Part shown: positions 52,221 through 61,724 of the stretch, in pieces
How the letters are laid out: each line of letters begins with the position of its first letter
Numbering within the stretch: position 1 is the first letter of the stretch
Origin: Candidatus Electrothrix communis
Lineage (GTDB): Bacteria; Desulfobacterota; Desulfobulbia; Desulfobulbales; Desulfobulbaceae
Assembly: GCA_030644725.1 (NCBI GenBank)
Contig: CP130629.1
Span: 1,543,572-1,607,571 of the forward strand
Direction: 5' to 3'
Length of the DNA stretch: 64,000 nt
Position numbers and translations under genes: made by a program
The notes under the pieces: model-generated
Seen by the model: only the letters and a program-made list of their open reading frames with translations
What the model was told of the DNA's origin: nothing
Databases searched by the model: none

Positions 52221-53634
52221 GGTCAATCACTCCGAGATATCTGTTCAATGCTGTCAGGTCATTATAGCCTGCAATTTCATCGTGATAACATTCCGAAAAA
52301 TGCCTTTTAAATTGTTCCATTGCTTCAAAGCGCGGAGAAATATCTTTCATATACTCAAGCTCTTCTTTTTCCAGTTTGACTGCCGGAACCAGCTCTTGTG
52401 TTTCATCGTCGCTGACAGGAGCAGTCTGTTCTGCAATCGGGTTGCGCAGATATTCGTAAAACAGTCGTTCAACATTCTGATCCGGCGGGTTATTCTGACA
52501 AACATTGCTCAAGGCCTTTATATAATCAGGATGGCGTTCCAAAACCGTAAAGACAGGTTCGCAGTAGATGCGCAGGTAATGAAACAGGGCCGCTGTCTCA
52601 ATTTTTAATCGAGGCTGATCAGGTGCATCATCCGCTGGCAGGTTCAGCAGTTCCCAATACGACCTGAAGGAATTGAGGAAGTTTTTTACCTTACGGGGAT
52701 TTTTCTCCAGGATATCGGTAAGCAGCTCTGTCAGTCCGGCAGTGCCCTCATCAGGAAAATAGTTGGCGACAATCTCTCGAATCAAGGCGGGATAATTTTT
52801 AATCAAAGGGATGCGAATAATGCTCTGAAAGAGTTTATCCAGATAATCCTTGTGAATCTGATGATGTTCCAGAGCCCGCAGGACATTCACCTGATCCATA
52901 CCGAAAACGAAAACACAGTTGGAGGTGGCGAGATAGAGTTTGATACCTTCGATGAGCTTGATGGTGTTTGTATCCGTGCAGCGGTCCAGGTCATCAATAT
53001 AGACAACCAGGGTTTTCTGCTCGCCGTCTTTGCCGCCTAAGAGCTTTTCGATGGCCTTTTCAAAAAGGAGGCGGAATCGCTGGGAAGAGCTCTTAACGGC
53101 AAACTGCTTTGCTTCGTATTTTTCACCGTACTGTTCAAGTTTTCCCGGATCAACTTTCGCATTGGTCAGCTTATTGATGATACTACTCAGAATATCAAGT
53201 CCACCCCGTACACTCACGTCCGCAAGTTTTTTAGCTTCTTCTCCAACTTGCGAAAAAAGATCAAAATTTTCTCTGATTTCATGGAGCAATCCGATAATCG
53301 GATCGTTATCAAACTGATGCTGCCAGGGATTAAACCAGACCGCCCGCATTTTTGTGTTATTCTCCCTGAATTCCGTAATTCGTTCTATAGTTCTCGGATC
53401 AAGGTGCTCTTCGACAGGACTTTCTGATAAGGGCAGCAGGACGGAAGATACCCTCCCGCCGGTTCGGAAAAACAACTGGCGCATGATACTGGTTTTACCG
53501 GTCCCCCAGCCACCATAAATGCCTATTGAAAAGGGCGGTTGGGCCTTTTCAATCAATCTGAGGAGCTGTTGAATAAAAGGCTCATAGCCCAGGGTATCTA
53601 CCAAGGTCCATTCATCATTGCTATAGCTGCTCAA
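52213..53634 (-). CDS. KAP-family P-loop NTPase
   Basis: 473 residues. Walker A IYGGWGTGKTSIMRQ (residue about 40), then the KAP-specific FNPWQHQFDNDPIIGLLHEI (about 100), Walker B LVVYIDDLDRC (about 215) and VFVFGMDQVNVLRALEHH. The transmembrane insertion of many KAP proteins is not evident, so probably cytoplasmic. The start is TTG with GGAGG 8 bases upstream. KAP NTPases occur in defence and plasmid exclusion (PifA). First gene of the two-gene unit; the KAP plus NACHT pairing is unusual. Confidence 0.88.
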   Translation of the reverse strand: MSSYSNDEWTLVDTLGYEPFIQQLLRLIEKAQPPFSIGIYGGWGTGKTSIMRQLFFRTGGRVSSVLLPLSESPVEEHLDPRTIERITEFRENNTKMRAVWFNPWQHQFDNDPIIGLLHEIRENFDLFSQVGEEAKKLADVSVRGGLDILSSIINKLTNAKVDPGKLEQYGEKYEAKQFAVKSSSQRFRLLFEKAIEKLLGGKDGEQKTLVVYIDDLDRCTDTNTIKLIEGIKLYLATSNCVFVFGMDQVNVLRALEHHQIHKDYLDKLFQSIIRIPLIKNYPALIREIVANYFPDEGTAGLTELLTDILEKNPRKVKNFLNSFRSYWELLNLPADDAPDQPRLKIETAALFHYLRIYCEPVFTVLERHPDYIKALSNVCQNNPPDQNVERLFYEYLRNPIAEQTAPVSDDETQELVPAVKLEKEELEYMKDISPRFEAMEQFKRHFSECYHDEIAGYNDLTALNRYLGVIDHA

Positions 53635-53814
53635 TTTGGCAACCTCCGCTTGGATATGGTTATCCTAGAGAAAAAAACTGTATCTTCTACGAGGCGAAAA
53701 CAGACGGCGTGTTTGCAATCCGTGGTTGACACAGATTTATTACATCTTCTATTTGAGAAGAAAAATTACCCCGAACAAGTGCCAATGTCAATAAAGCCGC
53801 TGTACTGAATCCTC

Positions 53815-54879
53815 CTACAAAACCGACCAAGGCTTAGGCATAAAAACATGCCGATAAATCCCCAAGGCATAGCGATCCGTCATACCAGCGATGAAGTCAC
53901 ACACCTGACGATGCAACAGCTTCCGCGCCTTTTCCCCGCGCACCGGAGGACGCTCAACAAAGGGGTGTTCTGTATTATCAGAAAATTCATGCTCCAGAAA
54001 AAAGCTGTACAACTCATAGATGATATTCTGGGCCTTCTCAAATTCATTATGCACGCGCTCATTGCGGTACACCTTATTATAGAGAAAACTGCGCAGGTCT
54101 TTGATCACCTCCTGCATCATCGGGCTCAGGTGAAGGCGTCCGTCATCAAGCCGCTGGGTTTCCGTAATCAGATCACGAACCATGGTGTCAACCCGCATAG
54201 AGGGCCTGTCGCCGACTACTTCACGCAAATGATTCGGTAGATCCGTTTCTCGGATCATCCCGGCCCGTAAGGCATCATCCATATCATGATTCAGATAGGC
54301 GATGATATCCGCCACCCGCACGGCCTGTCCCTCCAGAGTGGCAGGTAATTCCTTACCGTCCTCCGGCAGAATATCCCGATATCCCTTGGAATGCTTGACA
54401 ATCCCGTTTCGCACCTCCCAGGTCAAATTCAGCCCCCTTCCGCTTTTCTCAATAAAATCAACCACCCGCAGACTCTGGATGTAATGTTTAAATCCTCCGG
54501 GATGCAATTTATTTAAGCTGTATTCTCCGGCATGACCAAAAGGCGTGTGCCCAAGATCATGACCCAAGGCGATAGCCTCGGTCAGGTATTCGTTCAGTTG
54601 CAGGCAGGTGGCAATGGTTCGAGCTATCTGGGAAACCTCCAGGACATGGGTAAGGCGGGTACGATAATGATCCCCGGTGGGAGAAAGAAAGACCTGGGTT
54701 TTATGCTTCAGGCGACGAAAGGTTTTCGAGTGAATAATACGGTCCCGGTCTCGTTGAAAAACGGTGCGCAGATCGCATGCAGGTTCTTGACGAAAACGAC
54801 CTCGTGACTGGGTGCTCAGGCAGGCATAGGGAGAGAGAATAATTTTTTCGTGCTCTTCCTGTTGACGACGAATATTCAC
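53815..54879 (-). CDS. dgt: dGTPase-like dNTP triphosphohydrolase (HD domain)
   Basis: Hydrolyses dNTPs to nucleosides and triphosphate. 354 residues from GTG at 54879 ([19 protein letters not shown]), the family's normal start; the frame opens at 54945 without an RBS. HD motif residues: [29 protein letters not shown], and [15 protein letters not shown]. It is on the same strand as KAP-NACHT but upstream of them by 180 bases with no shared start. Dgt relatives can protect against phage by removing dNTPs, but this form is also a common housekeeping gene. Confidence 0.88.
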   Translation of the reverse strand: MNIRRQQEEHEKIILSPYACLSTQSRGRFRQEPACDLRTVFQRDRDRIIHSKTFRRLKHKTQVFLSPTGDHYRTRLTHVLEVSQIARTIATCLQLNEYLTEAIALGHDLGHTPFGHAGEYSLNKLHPGGFKHYIQSLRVVDFIEKSGRGLNLTWEVRNGIVKHSKGYRDILPEDGKELPATLEGQAVRVADIIAYLNHDMDDALRAGMIRETDLPNHLREVVGDRPSMRVDTMVRDLITETQRLDDGRLHLSPMMQEVIKDLRSFLYNKVYRNERVHNEFEKAQNIIYELYSFFLEHEFSDNTEHPFVERPPVRGEKARKLLHRQVCDFIAGMTDRYALGIYRHVFMPKPWSVL

Positions 54880-55030
54880 GGCAGACCTTGGCTGGAGGAT
54901 GATTTTTTTTGAAAAAACATGTCGGAGTTGTAGCAATACCTTCATATGAGAACAAGTGTTTTTTCGCTATTCAACAATACACCACAGAACATCCAGTAAT
55001 CATAAAATTATCCACAAGCACACCAAAAAA

Positions 55031-55067
55031 AAATCCGCCGTGCTGCACAAGGCAACACGGCGGATTT
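55031..55067 (-). terminator. Intrinsic terminator of the psr operon
   Basis: AAATCCGCCGTG and CACGGCGGATTT form a perfect 12-base stem with a 13-base loop. Runs of A on the left (55025-55033) and T on the right (55065-55070) make it work in both directions. It lies 31 bases after the last psr gene on the minus strand. Confidence 0.92.
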
Positions 55068-55097
55068 TTTATCCACTCACTTCAGGTACGATCAACC

Positions 55098-56078
55098 TTA
55101 CATCATCGTATATCCGTATCCAGAAAGCTGCCCTGCATAGACCAAGGCAAAACGAACAATTGCACCACCGATCAGAACCAGTATAGCGCTGGTGGTCATC
55201 AGGAAGAGACCAAAACCAGTGACCTCTTCAGTATGCTTGCCCGTTACCTCAAGAAACTTCATAACAATTGCCAAGGGGAGAACAATCCCAATGATAACAA
55301 TGCTCAGGAAGTAGGGAAAGGTTTCGTGGGAAGAATTGAAAAAGGGCATGATCGCCGCCTGATGAGCTGCATCTCCGGTATAATGACCGTAAAACATCAG
55401 GGCAAGAATCAAAAGCTCGCCAAGGATCAGCCAGATATCCAGCTTGGTAAAGAAAAGCTTAACCTCTTTACTCTTGGCAACAATGATCATCACAGCAGCT
55501 CCGGTACTCATACCACTGGCCAGAAAAAGAAGCGGCAGGATAGCAGTGTTCCAGAGAGGTCGAGCCACAAAGGTGCTCAGCAGGATACCGGTGTAAATAG
55601 ACAGCAGAACACCAAAAATCACGTTGAGTTTGGCCAAAAAAGCCAGATGCGGTGCCATAGCATCTGCCATATTTCGGATAAAACCTTTCTTCATTCCACC
55701 CTTTACCTCATCCGGCAGGGCTGCAAGGGCGTAAAGAATCATCACTGGAAAGATGATTAAAACAATCCATGCTCCCCAGCTCATCGGCGAAAGCGGCTTA
55801 AAGGTCGTATAGAACAGATAGCCGTGCAGCTTCCGTTCAAGATCCAGCCCGAGAAAAATCAGGCCTATGGTCAGCAGAATTGGTGCTAACACCGGGATCT
55901 GCCAGCAACAGGTGGTCTGAAGAGGTTCTTTCTTGCCTGATCGCAGGTAATTAATCGCACTCATCGTCATTAACCCGCCGGAAAGACCGCCGAGAAAGAG
56001 ATAAATGGCTACCCGCCAATCCCAGACATGCATGACCGGGTAGGTAAGGGCATTGGTGCCGGTAATACTCAGTTCCAT
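55098..56078 (-). CDS. psrC: NrfD/PsrC-family membrane subunit of the polysulfide/thiosulfate reductase
   Basis: 326 residues with about eight membrane spans; PsrC-type proteins take electrons from menaquinol. Family features: VWDWRVAIYLFLGGLSGGLM at the start, GLDLERKLHGYLF and a WGAWIVLI helix. ATG with a very strong RBS (AAGGAGGA). Last gene of the three-gene unit after the FeS and catalytic subunits. NrfD-like subunits alone do not define the substrate. Confidence 0.88.
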   Translation of the reverse strand: MELSITGTNALTYPVMHVWDWRVAIYLFLGGLSGGLMTMSAINYLRSGKKEPLQTTCCWQIPVLAPILLTIGLIFLGLDLERKLHGYLFYTTFKPLSPMSWGAWIVLIIFPVMILYALAALPDEVKGGMKKGFIRNMADAMAPHLAFLAKLNVIFGVLLSIYTGILLSTFVARPLWNTAILPLLFLASGMSTGAAVMIIVAKSKEVKLFFTKLDIWLILGELLILALMFYGHYTGDAAHQAAIMPFFNSSHETFPYFLSIVIIGIVLPLAIVMKFLEVTGKHTEEVTGFGLFLMTTSAILVLIGGAIVRFALVYAGQLSGYGYTMM

Positions 56079-56090
56079 GATATCTCCTCC

Positions 56091-56648
56091 TTACGCTCTT
56101 TTAGGGTACTGGTTAATATAATAGACATTCGGTCCGGTTCCCACAGCCTTATTCAGAACTCGATGGCTGTTTTTTCGCAGGATTATCGAAATCTCGCTCT
56201 GTGGATCGTCCAGATCACCAAATATCCTAGAACCACCGATACAGGTGGCAACGCAGGCTGGTTTTTTCCCTTCATGCAGCCGTTGCTGACAAAAGGAGCA
56301 TTTATCGGCATAACCGTGTTCTTCGTTTATATGACGAGCATTATACGGACAAGAGGTAATGCAGGCCTTACAGCCAACGCATTTATCCCGATCAATCTGG
56401 ACCGTGCCGTCTTCCTCGTGATGTGAGGCTCCGGTGGGGCAGATATTCACACAGGGAGCATTGTCACAGTGATTGCAGAGTTCAGACCGCATCTCTGTTG
56501 TCAGGTCGGGGAAATTCCCCTGCACCATCTCAAGCACTCGGGTGCGGTAATGTTCAGGCGGCACATCGTTTTCGCGCTTGCATGACACCACACATGCCAT
56601 ACAGCCGATGCATCGTGACTGGTCAATGACCATGGCGTATCTGGGCAT
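56091..56648 (-). CDS. psrB: Four-cluster [4Fe-4S] electron-transfer subunit
   Basis: 185 residues. Sixteen cysteines in four ferredoxin-type clusters: CIGCMACVVSC, CNHCDNAPCVNIC, CVGCKACITSC and CSFCQQRLHEGKKPAC, ending in CPYNAR-type signatures. It passes electrons between the membrane subunit and the molybdenum subunit on the periplasmic side. The RBS GGAGG lies on the last codons of the catalytic gene, so the two are coupled. No signal peptide; exported with the Tat-targeted partner. Confidence 0.92.
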   Translation of the reverse strand: MPRYAMVIDQSRCIGCMACVVSCKRENDVPPEHYRTRVLEMVQGNFPDLTTEMRSELCNHCDNAPCVNICPTGASHHEEDGTVQIDRDKCVGCKACITSCPYNARHINEEHGYADKCSFCQQRLHEGKKPACVATCIGGSRIFGDLDDPQSEISIILRKNSHRVLNKAVGTGPNVYYINQYPKRA

Positions 56649-56649
56649 A

Positions 56650-58854
56650 TCAGGCCTCCTTGATTATCTTAACAAAATTGACCCGCATTCCGGTGCCGCC
56701 GGTAATCGGATCTTCGATATATTTAGTTATCAGCTGCTGATCATCGGCACCGCTCTGATTTGCCCGCGACAATCCAGGGGCATTATGACCGAATCCGTGG
56801 ATCATGTACACGCAGTCATGACGGATACGCTCTGTCACCTTAGCCTTTATCCTATTGCATCGCACGCCATCCTGATTTTCCAGAACAACATACTGACCAT
56901 TTTTTACGCCGAGACGATCAGCCTCTTTCTTATTCAGCCATACCTCATTTTCCTTTTCCAGCTCCCAGAGCCACTGGGTATTGACTGTTCGGCTGAAGGT
57001 ATGGACAGGGCTACGGCCATAGATCAGGCGGAACATATCTTTTCCAGGATGTTCAACCGCCTCATATTTGGGTACGGGATCAAATCCTTCACCTTCCAGT
57101 TCATCACTGTACAATTCGATTTTTTCTGAAAAGGTGCCGAAAACAGGTTGATTATCCTCTGTGATATACGGCTTTTCACTGTCAGGAATAGTGACATAAC
57201 CGGTATGCTTGGACAACTGATCATAGTCAACGCCCCAGGCCTTGGCCTGACGACGCATTCTACCTTCCCAGTTATCTTTAGCTGCATATTCATCAAGCCC
57301 CAACTTTTTGCAGAGCTCGCTCCCGATCCACCAAGCTGGCTTTGTGTCGTACATTGGCTCTACAGCAGGCTGACGGATAGCGACACCGGCCTCGCGGGTG
57401 CTTATCTTGTACAATCCATCATGCCGTTCCAGGTAGGTACATTCGGGCAGAATAACATCGGCCAGCATGACGGTCTCGGTAGGAAAGAGATCAACAGCGA
57501 CCAAGAGGTCCAAGTTGTCGATAGCCTTACGGGTGAGACGTTGATCCGGCAAAGCCTTCATCAGGTTGGTCCCGGCCACGATCCATGCCTTGATCGGATA
57601 GGGATTGCCAGTAATAGTGGCATCACGCAGAACCTGAGTTACCCCCTCACCTCCTGCAAAGGGAAAATCTCCTTTAATCAGCGGTGGTTTACTTGCAGGT
57701 GGATAGGCCGGTGCATCATCGTTAAATTTGGCGAATTTCGCCTTAGCAGGCAGCCACATCCCGCCTTTCCGTCCCCAGGTGCCGAGCAGAGCGTTAAGAA
57801 TAGCCACTGCACGAGCACGCTGGGTATCGTTGCCGTACCAGGAATAATGCCGACCCGGATGAACAACAACATTGGGTGCATAACGACAGAGTTCCCGAAC
57901 CGACTCAACAATCTGGCGCATGGGGAGCTCTGTTTCCTGAGCAGCCCATTCCGGGGTATATTCTTTCACCGCTTCTTTGACTTCGTCAAAACCCACGGTA
58001 TATTTTTCCACATACTCCTTATCATACAAGCCTTCGCTGATCACGATATTGATCCAGGCCAGCAATAGAGCAGTATCCGTACCTGGCTTAATCGGCAGCC
58101 AAAACGAAGACTTAGAGGCAGCTGTGGAGTAACGAGGGTCAACACAGATAATCTTGGCACCTCGACCGACTGCTTCGGCAAATTCCTGGTTCTGAGAGTT
58201 ATGCATATTCTCACCCAGATGGGTACCGAACAGGACAATAACCCGGCTGTTCTCCAGATCAACCCGCTCGCAGCTTGTCCCCGGCTTATGCCCATAGGTC
58301 AGCTCCCAGGCCACATCACGGATTCCTTTACACTGCGCAAAAGACGGAAAGGCTATATTTCGGGATCCCATGGCCTTAAGCACATTGGTAAAATAATCAC
58401 CGGGAGAGCCGTGGGACATCATGGCGAGAGATTCCGGCCCGTACTTCTCAGCAATGGCTTTCATCTTTTTCGCCACATAGTCCAGCGCTTCGTCCCATGT
58501 CGCCTGTTTGTACTTGTTTTCACCGCGTTTTGATCCTTCAACACGAATTAGCGGGTGCTTCAGCCGGTCCTCATCGTACAATTGGCCTATACCACCTTGA
58601 CCACGAGCACATAATTTGCCCCGACTTTGAGGGTGGTATGGGTTACCCTCCAATTTGACCACCTTTCCGTCAACCACCTTGGCAACGGCACCGCATTTCC
58701 AGAAGCACATCTCACAGCTGGTCGGCACGTACTTTACATTTCCGCCCTCAGCCTTTGCTCTGGCTTCGGCGGAAATAAAAGGGGTGTCGGCAAGCACAGT
58801 GCCTCCGGCGGACATGGCGGCATATTTGAGAAAATTTCTCCTCGAAAAAGCCAT
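56650..58854 (-). CDS. psrA: Molybdopterin oxidoreductase, PsrA/PhsA type
   Basis: 734 residues; periplasmic catalytic subunit reducing polysulfide or thiosulfate (tetrathionate or others possible). A Tat signal with SRRNFLKYAA at the start. FeS site CEMCFWKCGAV then GKLCARGQGG (fourth Cys); the Mo ligand is probably the Cys in SFAQCKGIRD. Large MGD-binding domains with GTHLGENMHNSQNQ and MIHGFGHNAPGLS. First of psrABC. With tatC frameshifted in this window, export depends on another tatC or on slippage. In sulfate reducers this complex may run either way. Confidence 0.93.
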   Translation of the reverse strand: MAFSRRNFLKYAAMSAGGTVLADTPFISAEARAKAEGGNVKYVPTSCEMCFWKCGAVAKVVDGKVVKLEGNPYHPQSRGKLCARGQGGIGQLYDEDRLKHPLIRVEGSKRGENKYKQATWDEALDYVAKKMKAIAEKYGPESLAMMSHGSPGDYFTNVLKAMGSRNIAFPSFAQCKGIRDVAWELTYGHKPGTSCERVDLENSRVIVLFGTHLGENMHNSQNQEFAEAVGRGAKIICVDPRYSTAASKSSFWLPIKPGTDTALLLAWINIVISEGLYDKEYVEKYTVGFDEVKEAVKEYTPEWAAQETELPMRQIVESVRELCRYAPNVVVHPGRHYSWYGNDTQRARAVAILNALLGTWGRKGGMWLPAKAKFAKFNDDAPAYPPASKPPLIKGDFPFAGGEGVTQVLRDATITGNPYPIKAWIVAGTNLMKALPDQRLTRKAIDNLDLLVAVDLFPTETVMLADVILPECTYLERHDGLYKISTREAGVAIRQPAVEPMYDTKPAWWIGSELCKKLGLDEYAAKDNWEGRMRRQAKAWGVDYDQLSKHTGYVTIPDSEKPYITEDNQPVFGTFSEKIELYSDELEGEGFDPVPKYEAVEHPGKDMFRLIYGRSPVHTFSRTVNTQWLWELEKENEVWLNKKEADRLGVKNGQYVVLENQDGVRCNRIKAKVTERIRHDCVYMIHGFGHNAPGLSRANQSGADDQQLITKYIEDPITGGTGMRVNFVKIIKEA

Positions 58855-58933
58855 GATATTCTCCTAAGTTAAAAAAAGACCCAAGGCCGATCATCAAACA
58901 AATCGACCATAGCATTCATAAAAATTGATCATA

Positions 58934-58963
58934 CTCATACACCATTATGTGGCACCTTGTCAA
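58934..58963 (-). promoter_or_regulatory. Candidate promoter of the psr operon
   Basis: On the minus strand TTGACA (58963-58958) is followed after 18 bases by TATGAG (58939-58934). It lies about 80 bases before the psrA ATG. Picked by eye; the -10 is a partial match. Confidence 0.4.
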
Positions 58964-59087
58964 CTCCCTCTATGGAATAAATACTATTCGAGCAATCCGG
59001 TAAATTACCCTTGCGCAGCACTTCCTCTTATGCTATTAATTTTCATCTTAAAATAAAATTCTGTGCATCTAACGCCCCCCTTACATC

Positions 59088-59885
59088 ATGCTAAAATATC
59101 TTTCTTTATTCCCCACAGTTATCCTTCTCGTTATATTTTCTCTTACTCTTCAGTCCTGCTCCACCACCAAGGTGAGCAAAAAAAGCTACACCATCCCGCT
59201 CCATGAAGCTCACGCCTCTCCCTTCCCTACAGCGGTTGAGCCGGAAGAAATCAAACTCGCCGCCGGTGATATTTTGATGATCAGCGTATGGGGACAGGAC
59301 GCTTTAACCAAAGAGGTTACCTTGGACGCAATGGGAAATATCTACTATCCATTTATCGGAAAAATTAAAGCTTCAGGACAGACGATTGCAGAAGTACAAG
59401 CAGAGATGAAAGAAAAATTATCTCGCTACTACACCACCCCTGAGTTAACAGTCATTCCCCAGAATCTTGCCGGGCAACAGTATTATATCCTCGGAGAAGT
59501 GAGCAAGCCAGGGAACTTTCGTATAAAATCCCAACTGAATATCATCAGTGCAATATCTTCGGCAGGGGGACCAAACAGAAATGCCGGAGAAACGGTTCTT
59601 CTTTTACGAAAACAGCAAGACCGCCTCCTTGTAACTGGAATACCTGTTCAATATACTGATGTAACAACGAAAAACATCCCCTCGCTAACAATGATGGTTC
59701 AAGCAGGTGATATTCTCTATATGCCCCCTTCTCGCATCGCAAATATTGAAAATTTCATGTCACGACTTAACAGCATCCTCGCCCCCATCCTTTCCATAGA
59801 ACGCGGCATTATATTCTGGCCGCAAATTATTGACGCCCTTGAGGGCTCGTCCCAAGAACAACAGTTTGTTATCCCTCTGCAATAA
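59088..59885 (+). CDS. Wza-like polysaccharide export lipoprotein
   Basis: Outer-membrane/periplasmic export protein for capsule or exopolysaccharide. 265 residues. Lipoprotein signal with lipobox LQSCS (Cys about 24). The polysaccharide export domain begins LAAGDILMISVWGQDALTKE, GNIYYPFIGKIKASGQTIAE; a SLBB-like repeat follows (YYILGEVSKPGNFRIKSQLN). Shorter than E. coli Wza (379), as for members without the C-terminal helix. No strong RBS. It starts the envelope cluster that runs to the window end. Confidence 0.88.
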   Translation: MLKYLSLFPTVILLVIFSLTLQSCSTTKVSKKSYTIPLHEAHASPFPTAVEPEEIKLAAGDILMISVWGQDALTKEVTLDAMGNIYYPFIGKIKASGQTIAEVQAEMKEKLSRYYTTPELTVIPQNLAGQQYYILGEVSKPGNFRIKSQLNIISAISSAGGPNRNAGETVLLLRKQQDRLLVTGIPVQYTDVTTKNIPSLTMMVQAGDILYMPPSRIANIENFMSRLNSILAPILSIERGIIFWPQIIDALEGSSQEQQFVIPLQ

Positions 59886-60157
59886 CTGCTTACCTTTTCC
59901 TTCTCAAATTGAGTTAGGAATTCCCAAAAAAATAGCGCCCTCTTTTCGGCGTGGAATTTCCGCACTTACCACCGTTTCAGCACACGAGGGAAATATCGGC
60001 TTGGCTTCAGCCTTTGCCCCCCCCCCTCCAATCACCGGCTTGCATGAAAACAAGGCGAGAGCACCGCCTCTCAATGACATGCGCATCTCTATGTCATGAT
60101 CAATGACTCTTTTCAACAAGGGAACATAATATCTCTTGACCAATGTAATCTTCTGCT

Positions 60158-61606
60158 ATGGAACATGCTGATTTAAAAAGAGTCCCCCGAAACTCCGCCC
60201 TGCTCTTTATCTCAAGATTAATTGATATGGCGGCTATGGTTCTCATCAATGTGATCATAGCAAGGTCTCTCGGTGCTGCTTCCTTTGGTCAATATTCCTT
60301 TATATCGGCCTACGTGGTGTCCATTACCATGCTTTCCTATTTTGGGCTGGATAACCTGACAATGCGTAATATTGCCAGACATGCTGACAAAGCTCCGCAG
60401 TATCTGGGTACTGTCATCGTGGCTCGTTGGATTCTATCAGGGTTAGCTGCACTCCTTATTTTGGCTGGCCTTCCTTTTATCGGTCTTGAACCAAAGTTTA
60501 TTCCGGCTCTGAGTTTACTGACTGTCTCGGAAATTATCGGTGCCTTCGTGACTGTCCAGACAGCGGTTTTTAAGGCCAAGGAGCAAATGAAGTATGATAT
60601 ATACATCACAATACTTTGGCGCTTTGTCAGCCTGATACTCATTTCGCTGGGTGCCTACCGTGATTTCGGGGTTACAGGGCTATGCACGGTACTTCTAACG
60701 GCCAACCTCGCTCGGGCCCTGTTCGCTGTCTGGATAACCAGAACCAGATTTTTTAAACCAGATTTCAGCGAAGTGAACCTGATGCTCAGGGGGATATTCA
60801 AGGACGCCGCCGTGCTGGGAGCCGCCATGCTCATCACCAACTGGCTGTTTCGTTCGGCACAACTGGCGATTAAGTTCCTGCTCGGCCCTGAACCAGTAGC
60901 CTATTTTCAAGTTTCTTATGCCATTATTCTTCAGGTGAGCACAGTAGCCCTATCGATCATGCTCGCCCTCTTTCCGGTGATCTCCAGAAAAGCCCGGCCT
61001 GATCGGGAGAGCATGCGCAGGATAAGCGAAATTTATACGGGGGTGTCAAAGCTGCTTATTTGCTTGGGCCTTGTCTTCTCCGCTGGCCTGATGCTCCTGT
61101 CAAGGCCGATCATCCTTACGCTTTATGGATCTGAGTATCTTCAGGCTGTAGAAATTTTTAGAATTTTACTTACTGCTCTTGTCCCTATCTTTATTTATTC
61201 TCTTCATGCATTACTCTTTGTCGCCTACAACAAGCAGTACTACATTATTATAAGTAGGGGTATAAGCTTCATCCTGGTCTGCGGCCTCTATTTCCTGTTC
61301 ATCCCTCGATTCGGGGCAACAGGAGCAGCATATGCATATGTTATCGTTTCCGTACTGATCGGCTTGGCAGAAGCCCTCTTGCTCAGGTATCGAGTACTTC
61401 ATTCTGTAACACCGCCGCTGGGAATGTATTTCCTGAATATATTGATGTCCGCAAGCCTGGCTGCAACTTTTATCTTTGAATATTCATTGCTCTTACGAAT
61501 AATTTTGCTGCTTTTGGTTTTGAGTACAGTATCATTGCAGCTGAAAAAAAATTATGCTATCTTCAGGCGCTATCGTCAAAGAGTAGCGAAGGTTCACCAT
61601 TCGTGA
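60158..61606 (+). CDS. Polysaccharide flippase (MATE/Wzx-like)
   Basis: 482 residues with about 12-14 membrane spans of the polysaccharide transport (Wzx/RfbX) family. Begins RVPRNSALLFISRLIDMAAM, VIIARSLGAASFGQYSFISA, the typical start. It moves lipid-linked sugar across the inner membrane. A 272-base gap with a C10 run precedes it; no RBS is clear. Substrate unknown. Confidence 0.86.
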   Translation: MEHADLKRVPRNSALLFISRLIDMAAMVLINVIIARSLGAASFGQYSFISAYVVSITMLSYFGLDNLTMRNIARHADKAPQYLGTVIVARWILSGLAALLILAGLPFIGLEPKFIPALSLLTVSEIIGAFVTVQTAVFKAKEQMKYDIYITILWRFVSLILISLGAYRDFGVTGLCTVLLTANLARALFAVWITRTRFFKPDFSEVNLMLRGIFKDAAVLGAAMLITNWLFRSAQLAIKFLLGPEPVAYFQVSYAIILQVSTVALSIMLALFPVISRKARPDRESMRRISEIYTGVSKLLICLGLVFSAGLMLLSRPIILTLYGSEYLQAVEIFRILLTALVPIFIYSLHALLFVAYNKQYYIIISRGISFILVCGLYFLFIPRFGATGAAYAYVIVSVLIGLAEALLLRYRVLHSVTPPLGMYFLNILMSASLAATFIFEYSLLLRIILLLLVLSTVSLQLKKNYAIFRRYRQRVAKVHHS

Positions 61607-61724
61607 AAAATAGGTAAAAAGGAGTAGGTGATTAAGCTCAAACATACATATTTTTCTGCCTGACTTCCGCCAATCATCGCAAGAACAGGTTGCTCCCTTC
61701 TATGGATATTTCAAGAGATGAACT

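Noticed and set aside
59830-60099. Plus-strand frame between the export lipoprotein and the flippase
   Set aside because: Crosses a C10 run, no RBS and no family; best regarded as noncoding.
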